DNA from: Bacteroidota bacterium
GTDB lineage: Bacteria > Bacteroidota > Bacteroidia > B-17B0 > Aurantibacillaceae
DNA length: 64,000 nt
Direction of reading: 5' to 3'
Assembly (NCBI GenBank): GCA_013298715.1
Contig: JAAFIQ010000008.1
Location: 1-64,000 of the forward strand
Below, in pieces: positions 37,097 through 45,884 of this stretch. The position numbers and the translations under genes were made by a program. Positions within the stretch are counted from its first letter, which is position 1; each line of letters begins with the position of its first letter. The notes below the pieces were generated by a model. The model was not told the origin of the DNA, searched no databases, and saw only the letters and a program-made list of their open reading frames with translations.

Positions 37097-38978
37097 ATAG
37101 TTCAATTGGGATTACAAGTTTAACAATGGTTCCGGCGGCATTACCGCTTGCATCTTTTTTATCAATAATGTCTTGTGTAATTTTTTCTTTTTTATTAGCG
37201 TTCAATAATTCAATGCGACTCATATTGGCATCGGTACTAAAGGAAGCCGATTTTTTAATCATACGTTTGCCAATCTCCGCAGCAGCATCTCGTCCAATAC
37301 CATCATCATCAATTACTATAACTAATTTATTATTTTTTTCTTCAAATGTTATATTTAATAATCCTTCCCCTTGTTTATTAGCTAAACCATGTTTAACCGA
37401 GTTTTCGACTAATGGTTGCAATATCATGGCAGGCAAATAAGTATCGTGTAAGTTAATTGATTCAGAAGCAGTAATCGTGTATTTTATTTTTGGTAAACGC
37501 ATGGTTTCCAATTTTAAATAATTTTCAAGTAGTTCCATTTCATCATGTAAGCTAATTTCGGTATTACGACTACTTTCTAAAACAGAGCGGCTTAAATCGC
37601 TAAATAAACCTAAAGATTGAGCCGCTTTTTCTTTTTCCCCGCTATAAATAAAACCTTGTATGGAGTTAAGCGCATTATAAAAAAAGTGTGGATTCATTTG
37701 ACTTTTAATGGCTTTAATTTCGCTATCTGATGCTTTACGTTCTGATTCACGCAAAGACTCTGCCGCTTGTAATTGTTGTTTTAATAATTCATTTTGACGT
37801 TTTGACTTGTAACGTGCAAAGAAGAAATATAAGATTAAAGCAAAAGCAATGATTAGTCCCAGAATACTATAAATGATGGTATTTTTGCGTTGCGATTGAA
37901 GTTGGGTAATTTCGTTTTGTTGTTCTAATTGTTTTATCTCCGATTCTTTTAACTGAGATTGGTAGTCCATTTCGGCTTTTAATAATGATTGTTTATTTTC
38001 ATCATTCACAATGCTGTCTTTCATGACCGACGATAGTTGTAACATCTCAAATGCTTCTTTAAGCTTCCCACTTTTTTTATACAAGTTACTTAAAATAAAT
38101 GCTGCCGATTTAATATGGTCAGGTTCATTTATTTCTTGTGCAATTCTCAAACTTTTAAGTGCGTTTTTTTCGGCTAGTATTGGTTCATTTTTGTCAATAT
38201 AGGTTAAAGCAATATTTTCGTAATTGCGTACATAGAAGCGCTTTAACTTAAGCGATTCGTTAATTACTAAAGCTTTGTTGTAATAGAATAAAGCGCTATC
38301 GGTATTTTTTCGTTTGCGCCATATATTTCCCAACCCATTGTATAAAATACCCAAACGCTTTGGTTCTACTCTATTTTTTATAGTAATCGCTTCTTTATAA
38401 CAGGCTTCTGATTTATCAATTTCGTTAATAGCCAAATACGTGTGAGCTAGATTACTGAGGCCCGAACTAATAAATATACTGTCTTTCATTTTTTTTGAGA
38501 GATCAATAAATTTTAAGCAGTAGGAAATGCTTTCTTTATAATATTTTTGTTTAAAGTAAGTTGTCGAAATATCATTATAAGCTGCGGCTTTTGCTTCATC
38601 ATAGTTAATAGATTCTGCATATTTTAACATCGAAAAATAGGATTTTAGAGCTCGTGCATAATTAGCTGTATGTTTTAAAATATCTTGCCCTTCGTATAGT
38701 AAAGAACTTGTTAATAGTTTTATATACCATTCTTTTTTTGTTTGCTGTAATTCGGGTTTTTCTAAAATTTCAAGCAAGGTGTTTTTTAGCTCTATATTAA
38801 TTGCTTGTACGTCCTTATCTACCCTGTTTTCTTCGTAGTAGCTAATCAAAAGCATACAACGCACGGTATCCTTTTGTTTATGATTGTTAAGTAATGTTAG
38901 TAAACTATCCTTCTCGTTTTGAGCCAGTAGTTTAAACGAACAACATATAATAAATAATAGTATTTGTAACTTTTTCAA
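37089..38978 (-). CDS. TPR-containing LytS-type sensor histidine kinase
   Basis: A 629-residue kinase. It has a signal peptide (1-19), periplasmic TPR repeats (about 95-330; YKESISYCLKFIDLSKK, ILYNGLGNIWRKRKNTDSAL), one membrane segment (about 370-390), a coiled coil, and the His_kinase domain with IKSQMNPHFFYNALNSIQGF (His431). The HATPase follows, with LQPLVENSVKHGL and VIDDDGIGRD. It is a one-pass sensor whose periplasmic TPRs probably bind a protein or peptide. The start lies 30 bp from operator module A, so it may be regulated by the same site. Confidence 0.93.
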   Translation of the reverse strand: MKKLQILLFIICCSFKLLAQNEKDSLLTLLNNHKQKDTVRCMLLISYYEENRVDKDVQAINIELKNTLLEILEKPELQQTKKEWYIKLLTSSLLYEGQDILKHTANYARALKSYFSMLKYAESINYDEAKAAAYNDISTTYFKQKYYKESISYCLKFIDLSKKMKDSIFISSGLSNLAHTYLAINEIDKSEACYKEAITIKNRVEPKRLGILYNGLGNIWRKRKNTDSALFYYNKALVINESLKLKRFYVRNYENIALTYIDKNEPILAEKNALKSLRIAQEINEPDHIKSAAFILSNLYKKSGKLKEAFEMLQLSSVMKDSIVNDENKQSLLKAEMDYQSQLKESEIKQLEQQNEITQLQSQRKNTIIYSILGLIIAFALILYFFFARYKSKRQNELLKQQLQAAESLRESERKASDSEIKAIKSQMNPHFFYNALNSIQGFIYSGEKEKAAQSLGLFSDLSRSVLESSRNTEISLHDEMELLENYLKLETMRLPKIKYTITASESINLHDTYLPAMILQPLVENSVKHGLANKQGEGLLNITFEEKNNKLVIVIDDDGIGRDAAAEIGKRMIKKSASFSTDANMSRIELLNANKKEKITQDIIDKKDASGNAAGTIVKLVIPIELYD

Positions 38979-39008
38979 AGTATTTTCTCGGGACTAATAT
39001 AAAAACAT

Positions 39009-39074
39009 TTCACAAGTTCAAAGCTACACTTCACAAGTTATTTTTTGTTTTTTCTTTAAAAAATAAGTGATTTG
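39009..39074 (+). promoter_or_regulatory. LytTR-type operator-promoter module A
   Basis: TTCACAAG at 39009-39016 and 39030-39037 form a direct repeat with a 21-bp period. TTTG at 39044-39047 and 39071-39074 are the -33 and -7 elements (N23 between). The same design recurs at 39536, 42191, 44234 and 45885. The second TTTG lies 7 bp before the ATG of the stand-alone LytTR gene at 39082, so the transcript would be nearly leaderless. Confidence 0.75.
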
Positions 39075-39081
39075 AACCAGT

Positions 39082-39417
39082 ATGAATCAGTTGGGTAAAA
39101 TTTCTTTAAAGGTAGGTAGAAGCTTGCAGCTTATCAATCCGTTTGATATTATTTACATAAAGGCCGAAAATATAAACTGCCACGTTTACTTAACCAACCA
39201 AGAAACATTGTTTGTATCTAACACCCTTAGCGAAGTGGCAAGCATGCTTAATTACCCCAATTTTATTAAACCTCACCGCTCTTACATCATTAATTGTAAT
39301 TATATCGAACGATTTGTAAAAGCAGATTTACTGATATATCTTAAGCACTACAAAGAGCCAGTACCTGTTTCGCGCAACGTTAAAAAAGAAATTCAACTTC
39401 TTTTTTCGAATAATTAA
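39082..39417 (+). CDS. Stand-alone LytTR DNA-binding protein
   Basis: A 111-residue protein consisting of a LytTR domain alone (INPFDIIYIKAENINCHVYL, FIKPHRSYIINCNYIERF, EPVPVSRNVKKEIQLLF) with no receiver, kinase or membrane part. The KPHRSYIIN segment is shared with the response regulator at 36359. It is divergent from the kinase gene, with an operator module between them. Autoregulation and control of the secreted-protein genes downstream are inferred from the repeated operators. It has no phosphorylation input of its own, so it may act by abundance or by pairing with the response regulator. Confidence 0.88.
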   Translation: MNQLGKISLKVGRSLQLINPFDIIYIKAENINCHVYLTNQETLFVSNTLSEVASMLNYPNFIKPHRSYIINCNYIERFVKADLLIYLKHYKEPVPVSRNVKKEIQLLFSNN

Positions 39418-39535
39418 TTAAAGTTTTTGTCAACTGGCAGGGCATTTATTTTCTTCTATCAAAGCATTTAAGTTCTTTTATTTATTTTATAAATAATAGT
39501 TGGTTAGGCATAGCTCAACCAAACCCAAACAACAC

Positions 39536-39601
39536 TTCACAAGGTAGATCTTACGTTTCACAAGGTTGTTTTGGTAAATAATTTTTAGAGGAACAACTTT
39601 G
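39536..39601 (+). promoter_or_regulatory. LytTR-type operator-promoter module B
   Basis: TTCACAAGGT at 39536-39545 and 39557-39566 (21-bp period), then TTTG at 39570-39573 and 39598-39601 (N24). The stretch TTCACAAGGTTGTTTTGGTA is shared exactly with modules C and E. It drives the gene starting at 39639. Confidence 0.8.
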
Positions 39602-39638
39602 TACAAATAAATTTGAAAATTATAAAAATAGACTAAAA

Positions 39639-40646
39639 ATGAAAAAGACAATTAAAGCATTAGCCCTGGCAACCTTAATTGGTTTGGCACCGCAAGCAGC
39701 ACAAGCACAAGGTGTGTTTAGCAAAATGAAAGAAAAATTAGAAAATGCCTCAGTACCAAAAGGAGCTTATTACTATTATTATGAAAATATTGGTAAACAG
39801 GAGAAAGCAAAAGAAGTACTTGTTAACCAAAGTTTTTCGGTAGTGGATGAAAACGGTTTAGCTTGGAAAGGAACTTCTAAGTATGGAGGAGACCCAGACA
39901 AAACCTATAAAAAAATTGATTTAGCTGGAATGAAACAAGCTGTTTTTAACGATGGTGATTTTCACAATACCATTATTAAAATTCAAGACGATGTGTTTTT
40001 TAAAATATATTTCCAAGGTCAGACTTGCGAAATGAAAACCATAAGTACTATTGAAGTTTTTTCAACTAACAAAGAATTTATTAAAGAAATTCAAAAAGAT
40101 GATAAATGCGAAAATTACAAGAAGCTGGAAACAGCTTTGGCAGATTTTATTAAAGCCAATGACGCTGTAAATGCTGCTAAAAAGGCAGAAGGCGATAAAG
40201 CGGAAGCAGAACGTGTAGCTAAAGTAAAGTTACCAGCACCAACCAAAACTAACCCTTGCAACCAAGCTAAACTTCAAGAGTTATGTCAGAAGCGCGTTGG
40301 TAATGATAAAATCGCCTATTGCTATTTTGGAATTCCTGATTACTATAATAAAACGACTAACAACTCAACTAACGAATGGAAGATGAGAAAGGAAAAGAAG
40401 ACTGTAAATGGGACTTATGATGATTTTATTACCAAAAGAGAAATATGGGCTATTTGTGTTTACCAAACCGAAGAAAACATAAAAGACGGTGTATATAACC
40501 ACATGGGTATAGTGATACAAGAGGAACACGCTTTTGATGTATGGGATGGAAGTAAATTTAATGGTGAACTTAAAGCTTCAAGTAGTGCATACATAGGGCG
40601 TATTACCAAAGAAAATGCATTTCAATATAAAGATGTTTTAAAATAA
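39639..40646 (+). CDS. Secreted hypothetical protein of the LytTR regulon
   Basis: A 335-residue protein with a signal peptide (1-24, ending AQAQ). The mature protein has no recognised domain. An N-terminal beta-rich part (PKGAYYYYYENIGKQ, VDENGLAWKGTSKYG) is followed by a short charged helix (about 165-200) and a C-terminal beta part with several Cys (NPCNQAKLQELCQKRV). There is no T9SS sorting domain. It is preceded by operator module B and followed by a clean terminator, so it forms a single-gene unit. Confidence 0.8.
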   Translation: MKKTIKALALATLIGLAPQAAQAQGVFSKMKEKLENASVPKGAYYYYYENIGKQEKAKEVLVNQSFSVVDENGLAWKGTSKYGGDPDKTYKKIDLAGMKQAVFNDGDFHNTIIKIQDDVFFKIYFQGQTCEMKTISTIEVFSTNKEFIKEIQKDDKCENYKKLETALADFIKANDAVNAAKKAEGDKAEAERVAKVKLPAPTKTNPCNQAKLQELCQKRVGNDKIAYCYFGIPDYYNKTTNNSTNEWKMRKEKKTVNGTYDDFITKREIWAICVYQTEENIKDGVYNHMGIVIQEEHAFDVWDGSKFNGELKASSSAYIGRITKENAFQYKDVLK

Positions 40647-40662
40647 TCAAATTAGTTAACCT

Positions 40663-40699
40663 AAAAAACCATTCTGAAATTGAGCAGAATGGTTTTTTT
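40663..40699 (+). terminator. Rho-independent terminator
   Basis: Arms AAAAAACCATTCTG (40663-40676) and CAGAATGGTTTTTT (40685-40698) form a perfect stem with an 8-nt loop and T-run, 16 bp past the stop of the gene at 39639-40646. Confidence 0.92.
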
Positions 40700-40714
40700 A
40701 TATTTTTTACAATA

Positions 40715-41230
40715 ATGAAGAAAATAATTTTAATAATAGGATTTTGCTTATTGCACGGTTTAATTTTCACCCAAACTAAAATTACTGTTGGCTTACAAAC
40801 ATTTGACGTTGGTCAAAAAACGGCCTCTATAAAACTAACCGATGCTACTAAAAAAAATTTGGGGAATAAGGATTTTTATCTACTTAAAAAAGATTCTGCT
40901 AATATCACCATTTCAGAAATTACATTTGATAGCAAAAATAAGATAGAATCGTTTTATACTAATTTTATTAATTTGAATGATATTGTGCCCGATAGCAGTA
41001 TTTTAGTAGTAACAGAAAAAACCTTAGGTTCCTTTTCCATTTTTAAAGACTTTTACTCTATTACCATTGCAAGTAAAGAAGGTAAAAAATTTACTTATTA
41101 TGAATATGCTGATATTAAAGAGGAGCAAAATCCAAGTCCTACCTCGATTGATAATTTTGATATAAAATATAGCGATAAAAAAGAGGCAGATAAATGGTTA
41201 AAGGAATTATTTATGGTGTTTAAAAATTAA
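40715..41230 (+). CDS. Secreted hypothetical protein
   Basis: A 171-residue protein with a signal peptide (1-20, LIFTQ). The mature part is beta-rich with no motif I recognise. It begins 16 bp after a strong terminator, so it either has its own promoter inside a very short space or depends on readthrough. The next gene follows after 4 bp and is clearly co-transcribed. Function unknown. Confidence 0.75.
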   Translation: MKKIILIIGFCLLHGLIFTQTKITVGLQTFDVGQKTASIKLTDATKKNLGNKDFYLLKKDSANITISEITFDSKNKIESFYTNFINLNDIVPDSSILVVTEKTLGSFSIFKDFYSITIASKEGKKFTYYEYADIKEEQNPSPTSIDNFDIKYSDKKEADKWLKELFMVFKN

Positions 41231-41234
41231 AGCA

Positions 41235-41861
41235 ATGAAAAAAATAAATTTAAAAGGTGTAGTACTGGTTTGCTTAACCTTTTTTGTCATCAATAAAAAA
41301 GCTATTTCACAGTCAAAAACCGATTCTTTACACCAATACGTTGTAAGCTTAAAAGATGGGCAGTTTACCAAAGAAGTAAAAATAGATAAAAAACACGGCC
41401 TTAAAACAGCTGATGTAAACGATTGGCAAGCCGTGCCAACAGCATATTGGAGAGCACTAACAGGCTTTAATCCAGGTAAAAACAAAAATGGTAAAACCGT
41501 TACATCTGTAAAAGTTTGGGCACGTTACGATATTGGCTTAAACGAACTTATGCGTGGTGTTGTGTGTGCTGTTGAGTTCACCAATCCGGATAACACGATA
41601 GATAACGATGTGTTGCTTGTAATTTACCATAACCATGCAAAAAGCGTGATGTTGCAAAAAAGCATTTTTGATATTCAGCCCGAAACACCTGTAATATTTA
41701 CTCAAAGCAAAGGAATAACTAAAAAAGATTGCTTGGTAAAAATATCAACACGGTTAAGGTTTTATTGCTATTCACAATTTACAAAAAATAATATTACCGA
41801 TCAAGCTTTTGGTAATTACAAAGTAGATGATATTAGTGGCGAAACTGTGCCAGAAGATTAA
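41235..41861 (+). CDS. Secreted hypothetical protein
   Basis: A 208-residue protein with a signal peptide (about 1-26, KAISQ). The mature part has charged KDGQFTKEVKIDKKHG and a central block KVWARYDIGLNELMRGVVCAVEFTN; no family is recognised. It is the second gene of a pair with 40715-41230 and ends at a terminator of the shared CCCTGTTAGC type. Confidence 0.75.
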   Translation: MKKINLKGVVLVCLTFFVINKKAISQSKTDSLHQYVVSLKDGQFTKEVKIDKKHGLKTADVNDWQAVPTAYWRALTGFNPGKNKNGKTVTSVKVWARYDIGLNELMRGVVCAVEFTNPDNTIDNDVLLVIYHNHAKSVMLQKSIFDIQPETPVIFTQSKGITKKDCLVKISTRLRFYCYSQFTKNNITDQAFGNYKVDDISGETVPED

Positions 41862-41884
41862 TTTTTTTGTGCTTTATTTGTAAA

Positions 41885-41916
41885 CGCCCTGTTAGCAAGG
41901 CTAATAGGGCGTTTTT
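41885..41916 (+). terminator. Rho-independent terminator, shared family
   Basis: CGCCCTGTTAGC (41885-41896) pairs with GCTAATAGGGCG (41900-41911), loop AAG, T-run to 41916. The same core recurs at 44095, 45126 and 48425. Confidence 0.92.
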
Positions 41917-41971
41917 GTTTGCAGATTATACCAAATCTAAATGATAAATAGTCCTATTATTTGATTAGTCT

Positions 41972-42129
41972 TGTCGAGTAGTTTTTGCTTGGAAATGATT
42001 CTTTGGCAAAAGCGTATCGAGACACCTACGCAATAACAAATGAGGATAATAAACTTTAATTGTCTCGATACAATTTTGCCAGAGGCAACTTCGGCAAGCT
42101 CAGTTACCAAGGCAAAATTTACTCGACAT
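41972..42129. repeat. Large imperfect palindromic element
   Basis: The left arm 41972-42024 is the reverse complement, with gaps, of the right arm 42061-42129. Both ends carry TGTCGAGTA; both inner ends carry TATCGAGACA/TGTCTCGATA, around a 36-nt centre. The right arm holds an extra stretch containing AGCTCAGTTACC. No open frame. Probably a dispersed palindromic repeat or MITE-like element, just upstream of operator module C. Confidence 0.7.
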
Positions 42130-42190
42130 TACATTGAACGGGTTAGTCGCTATAATTGGTGTTATGTAAATACTATTTCCTAAATTACAT

Positions 42191-42256
42191 TTCACAAGGT
42201 AGTTCTTACACTTCACAAGGTTGTTTTGGTAAGCGTTTTTTGTGGGTGTTACTTTG
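42191..42256 (+). promoter_or_regulatory. LytTR-type operator-promoter module C
   Basis: TTCACAAGGT at 42191-42200 and 42212-42221 (21-bp period), TTTG at 42225-42228 and 42253-42256 (N24). The -7 region reads TACTTTG, close to the TAnnTTTG consensus of Bacteroidota. The gene start follows at 42285. Confidence 0.82.
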
Positions 42257-42284
42257 CAACACAATCAATAAAAACTTATACAAT

Positions 42285-44063
42285 ATGAAAAAAACAATTT
42301 ACCTAGTTTGTTACTTTGGGTTATTAAACTCAATGGCTAAAGGGCAGTGTAACCCAGTATTTCCAACTTCTTTAACAGCTAGCTCATCCACTGTTTGTGG
42401 TAATGGAGTAGTAACGCTAAATGCCACTGGTGGATCGCCAAGTTTAGGAGGTGGCACGGCTTGGCAATGGATAAATGTTACTGGCGCCAATTGCCTTACT
42501 GGCAGTCCTTTTGGAGCTTCATCAAACATTGTTCCTAGCAATGTGAATTCACCACAAATTGTGGGAGGCTTAAATCAGTTTAAATTAAAAGTTACAGGTG
42601 GCGCCTGTGGCACCACTGGTCAATGTTCTGGTATTACAGTTAACGTAACCGGAATCACGTCTGCTAACGTTGTTGTGCCTTCTATAAAACTATTTTGTCC
42701 TTCTTTCTCTACGGCTATTACAGCTACGGTTACAGGCGCTACAAGTATGCAGTGGTATAAAGGCGGTAATGCAGTTCCTGGGGCTACAATGAGTACTTTA
42801 ACTTTTACCAATCCAGTACTAGCCGATGCAGGTAATTATCAGTTAGCTACAGTTAGCCCATGCGGAAACGCAACCAGCACCGCCGTGACGTTTACAACTA
42901 TTGGTAACCAAGGCATACTAGGGGTTTCTAGTACACAAGTCGGTTCAACTAATACCTTTTCTGTAATTAATGCCTCGCCACTATCGTTTAATTGGTCTAT
43001 TGCTGGTTCTGGTACAATTACCTCTGCTACTAATACTAATAGTATTTCAGTAAATGCTGCAAATACCGCTGGTGCGTATACTGTTAGCCTTGTATCTAGC
43101 CTAAATACGTGTTCTGTAACAAATACTAAAACTGTTGCTATTAATACAATACCTCCAGCACTTTGGTTAAAATATACTTTTAATCTTGGTACAACTATAA
43201 ATGATTTAGGCGCTAATAATACAGGTACATTATCTAGTGGAACCCTAACTAACGATAGATTTGGTAATGTAGGTCAGGCTTATAATTCTGCTAATATTGA
43301 TTGTGGATCTGTGCCAAGTTATTCAAACGCTAGTGAGTTAACGGTAGCTGGTTGGTTTAAAAAGCCCGCACTTAATTCAGATTATGCAATGTTTAATTTT
43401 GGAGGGTTTTATTCGAGGGTTTATGCCGGTGGGGGCGGATTTCAAAATGCGCCGTTTTCATACAACACAAGCACAAAGTATACTACACCAACAATAGCAA
43501 ATTATACAGCAATGCCTGTTGGAACGTGGTTTCATTATGCTCATGTTGTCGAAGCTACATCTGGAGGCACCTTAAAGGCATATATTGACGGGGTATTAGT
43601 TGGTTCCGCTACACCAAACTCAAATATTGTAGGTGTTCCAGCAATAAATAATTCACCGTTAATTTTGGGCGGTTCATTTCAAACTAACTTACAATGGCAA
43701 ACAGATTATGACGATATTTTTGTTGTGAATAGAGCCTTAACCCAAACTCAAATAGATAGTTTAAAAAATCTTCCTAACCCTGGGCAGTCAAATACAACCA
43801 ATATTAAAACACAAAATAAAAACCAACTAACTATTTCTGTTTTCCCTAATCCAGCCAATGATTTTGTTAATGTTACTGTTGATAATAGTAATAATGAACA
43901 ATTACAAATAAGTTTACTTAATACTTTGGGGCAGGTTATTATTATTGAAGAAAGCAAGTTAGCAACCACAACCCTAAAAACAGGTAAATTAGGAACGGGT
44001 GTTTACTTTATAAAAGTTGATAGCAAAACCAATTCGGCCATTAAAAAATTTGTAAAACAATAA
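42285..44063 (+). CDS. T9SS-exported protein with Ig-like and LamG domains
   Basis: About 592 residues from the ATG at 42285, chosen because it lies 28 bp past the -7 element and opens a signal peptide; an upstream in-frame start (42156) would lie inside the operator. The order is signal peptide (1-20, AKGQ), Ser/Thr/Gly-rich beta repeats, an Ig-like domain (about 130-210; MQWYKGGNAVPGATMSTLTF), a LamG/concanavalin-like domain (about 290-490; LTVAGWFKKP, GTWFHYAHVVEATSGGTLKA), and a type A T9SS sorting domain (about 520-592; ISVFPNPANDFVNV ... GVYFIKV). Surface carbohydrate binding is plausible. Confidence 0.88.
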   Translation: MKKTIYLVCYFGLLNSMAKGQCNPVFPTSLTASSSTVCGNGVVTLNATGGSPSLGGGTAWQWINVTGANCLTGSPFGASSNIVPSNVNSPQIVGGLNQFKLKVTGGACGTTGQCSGITVNVTGITSANVVVPSIKLFCPSFSTAITATVTGATSMQWYKGGNAVPGATMSTLTFTNPVLADAGNYQLATVSPCGNATSTAVTFTTIGNQGILGVSSTQVGSTNTFSVINASPLSFNWSIAGSGTITSATNTNSISVNAANTAGAYTVSLVSSLNTCSVTNTKTVAINTIPPALWLKYTFNLGTTINDLGANNTGTLSSGTLTNDRFGNVGQAYNSANIDCGSVPSYSNASELTVAGWFKKPALNSDYAMFNFGGFYSRVYAGGGGFQNAPFSYNTSTKYTTPTIANYTAMPVGTWFHYAHVVEATSGGTLKAYIDGVLVGSATPNSNIVGVPAINNSPLILGGSFQTNLQWQTDYDDIFVVNRALTQTQIDSLKNLPNPGQSNTTNIKTQNKNQLTISVFPNPANDFVNVTVDNSNNEQLQISLLNTLGQVIIIEESKLATTTLKTGKLGTGVYFIKVDSKTNSAIKKFVKQ

Positions 44064-44094
44064 ATAGGTTTTCTGGTAAATTTCCTATTTTCTT

Positions 44095-44129
44095 AAAGGC
44101 CCTGTTAGCTCTGCTAATTGGGCTTTTTT
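44095..44129 (+). terminator. Rho-independent terminator, shared family
   Basis: AAAGGCCCTGTTAGC (44095-44109) pairs with GCTAATTGGGCTTT (44113-44126), with one bulge, and a T-run follows. The 60 bp before it also resembles the sequence downstream of the T9SS gene at 45976-48393. Confidence 0.88.
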
Positions 44130-44233
44130 GTTTCATTCTCTATCACAAAAACACTTAAACGCTCAAATAAATCTTTTCCAAATCTTTAATCCCTCTAATC
44201 CTTTTTTTAGGCTGAAGGAAGTCGAAATCACAT

Positions 44234-44299
44234 TTCACAAGGTTAATCCTGCATTTCACAATGTTGTTTTGGTAAGCCTGTTTTATAGCTATTTATTTG
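44234..44299 (+). promoter_or_regulatory. LytTR-type operator-promoter module D
   Basis: TTCACAAGGT at 44234-44243 and TTCACAATGT at 44255-44264 (21-bp period, two changed bases in the second half-site). TTTG at 44268-44271 and 44296-44299 (N24). The start of the next gene is at 44329. Confidence 0.8.
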
Positions 44300-44328
44300 C
44301 AGCATATAAATTAATTAAAAAAATAACA

Positions 44329-45111
44329 ATGAAAACAGTTAAAAAAACTTTTTTATGCATCGCAACTGTGTGTTGCTCACAGTTAGCAATAGCACAAACA
44401 ACAGGAACTATTGGTAAAAACACCTATCCAATTTTAGGAAAATATACAGGCAAGTGTTCCTTAGGGGCATCGGCTTTTCCAACTCCTGGTGATAGTGTAT
44501 ATTACTATTCAAAAATTGTTAATGACACCTTACTAGCTACTCACATTGTTTATAAAAAAGGAGTTATAAGTCAAGTAGATGTTTTTCGTATAAAATATCA
44601 ACATCAAAATATAAGTATAGAAAAACCAGAAGAATATATGAGAGGAGAATATCGTGTAATACTAGAAGCCAAAAATGGTGATAATAGTAGCAAAATAGAA
44701 CGTCAATATACTGAAAAAATGGTAGATACTTATAACTCACAATACATGAGATGTTATAATTTTTTTCCAAATAAAGAAGCGGCTGAAAAATTTTATAATA
44801 ATTTAATGAGTGGTACATCATCAGAAACAACAACGCAAAACAATACAACAACTCAAACTACTCAAGTTAAAGCTGAGACAGAAGAAGTAAAAATAAAAGT
44901 AAAAAACACAGGCAATGATGTTGCAGAAATGTATTACCAAAAATCGCCAGGCTCAAAAGATTTAACTTCGTTTAGAGTACAAAAAGGCCAAAGCTCTGAT
45001 TTAAAAATTGGAGTAGGTTGTAGTTTGTTTTATAATGTAAAAGGTAGCAAAGGGCCTTTGATTTTAACAGCTACTAAAGCGTTAGATGGCTCTACACAAG
45101 TTGTAAACTAG
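44329..45111 (+). CDS. Secreted hypothetical protein of the LytTR regulon
   Basis: A 260-residue protein from the ATG at 44329, 30 bp after the -7 element; the longer frame to 44128 would run through the operator. It has a signal peptide (about 1-22, LAIAQ), a mature beta-rich domain, a Thr/Gln/Asn-rich linker (about 155-180) and a C-terminal beta domain (VKIKVKNTGNDVAEMYY, GCSLFYNVKGSKGPLIL). No T9SS signal and no known family. It is a single-gene unit between operator D and a shared-family terminator. Confidence 0.8.
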   Translation: MKTVKKTFLCIATVCCSQLAIAQTTGTIGKNTYPILGKYTGKCSLGASAFPTPGDSVYYYSKIVNDTLLATHIVYKKGVISQVDVFRIKYQHQNISIEKPEEYMRGEYRVILEAKNGDNSSKIERQYTEKMVDTYNSQYMRCYNFFPNKEAAEKFYNNLMSGTSSETTTQNNTTTQTTQVKAETEEVKIKVKNTGNDVAEMYYQKSPGSKDLTSFRVQKGQSSDLKIGVGCSLFYNVKGSKGPLILTATKALDGSTQVVN

Positions 45112-45125
45112 TTATAGTTATATAT

Positions 45126-45163
45126 AAAAAAAAGCCCTATTAGCAGTGTTAATGGGCTTTTTT
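45126..45163 (+). terminator. Rho-independent terminator, shared family
   Basis: AAAAAAAGCCCTATTAGC pairs with GTTAATGGGCTTTTTT across an AGT loop, with one bulged T. It ends the gene at 44329-45111 and stands between it and the convergent mazF. Confidence 0.88.
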
Positions 45164-45178
45164 GTTTTATAAATTTCG

Positions 45179-45502
45179 TTAGTCAACATACGCTTCCTTT
45201 ATAATTTGTTTCACTTTTACAATTTCTTTTTCGGAAATAACATCAATAACTTTTATAATTCTATTTTTATCTATTGACCTTGGTTGGTCTAACACTATCC
45301 AACCTAACGCTTTTTTATTTTTAATTTCAACTCGAGTTGGATAGGTTTTAGAATGGCTAGTTATTGGTGCAATAACAATAGTTTGTAAAAATAAATTCAT
45401 TTCATTTGGCGATATAATTACACAGGGTCGTGTTTTTTTCATTTCACTACCTACTGTTGGATCTAGGTTAACCAACACAATTTGATATTGTTTTATTTCC
45501 AT
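45179..45502 (-). CDS. mazF: MazF-type mRNA interferase toxin
   Basis: A 107-residue toxin of the PemK/MazF family, an RNA endonuclease. Family marks are the N-terminal QYQIVLVNLDPTVGSEMKKTRPCVIIS (catalytic Arg in KKTRPC), TIVIAPITSH, and LDQPRSIDKNRI. Its ATG overlaps the antitoxin stop by one base, the usual coupling. This module lies between regulon genes and has no visible link to them. Confidence 0.93.
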   Translation of the reverse strand: MEIKQYQIVLVNLDPTVGSEMKKTRPCVIISPNEMNLFLQTIVIAPITSHSKTYPTRVEIKNKKALGWIVLDQPRSIDKNRIIKVIDVISEKEIVKVKQIIKEAYVD

Positions 45503-45738
45503 TATTCAAAATTTTCATCGTCAAACACATCTGATACTAATAATTTATCATCTCCATTTTGGCGCATTTTCTTAAAGGCTTTATCCCATCCTTTGCGCGC
45601 TGTGCTTTTAGGTTTAAGTATCATATACCCATTTTCAAGTATTAATTCCATGGTATCTTGAATATTATATTTTTCAAGTAATGTTTTTGAAAGCCTTATT
45701 CCTTTAGAATTTCCTATTGATATTAGTGATATATCCAT
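45502..45738 (-). CDS. mazE: MazE-type antitoxin, AbrB/SpoVT fold
   Basis: A 78-residue protein. The N-terminal swapped-hairpin DNA-binding domain reads SLISIGNSKGIRLSKTLLEKYNI (1-50). The acidic, probably disordered C-terminus (DKLLVSDVFDDENFE) would bind and mask MazF. It is upstream of the toxin, which is the normal order, and repression of its own promoter is typical of the family. Confidence 0.9.
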   Translation of the reverse strand: MDISLISIGNSKGIRLSKTLLEKYNIQDTMELILENGYMILKPKSTARKGWDKAFKKMRQNGDDKLLVSDVFDDENFE

Positions 45739-45884
45739 AATGCAATTTATTTAATGTAATTACAAAGTTATTACATTTATTTAAAGTTTCAAAATATTTA
45801 TTTTATCCCTGTCCCTTAAATCTCTTTCGTCATTTAAGTCCCCTTCCATCCCTTTTTGGTAACTGAGCGGAGTCGAATTTCCAT

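Noticed and set aside
45179-45738. Functional link between the MazEF pair and the LytTR regulon
   Set aside because: The genes are on the opposite strand, have no operator of that type, and are separated by a terminator.
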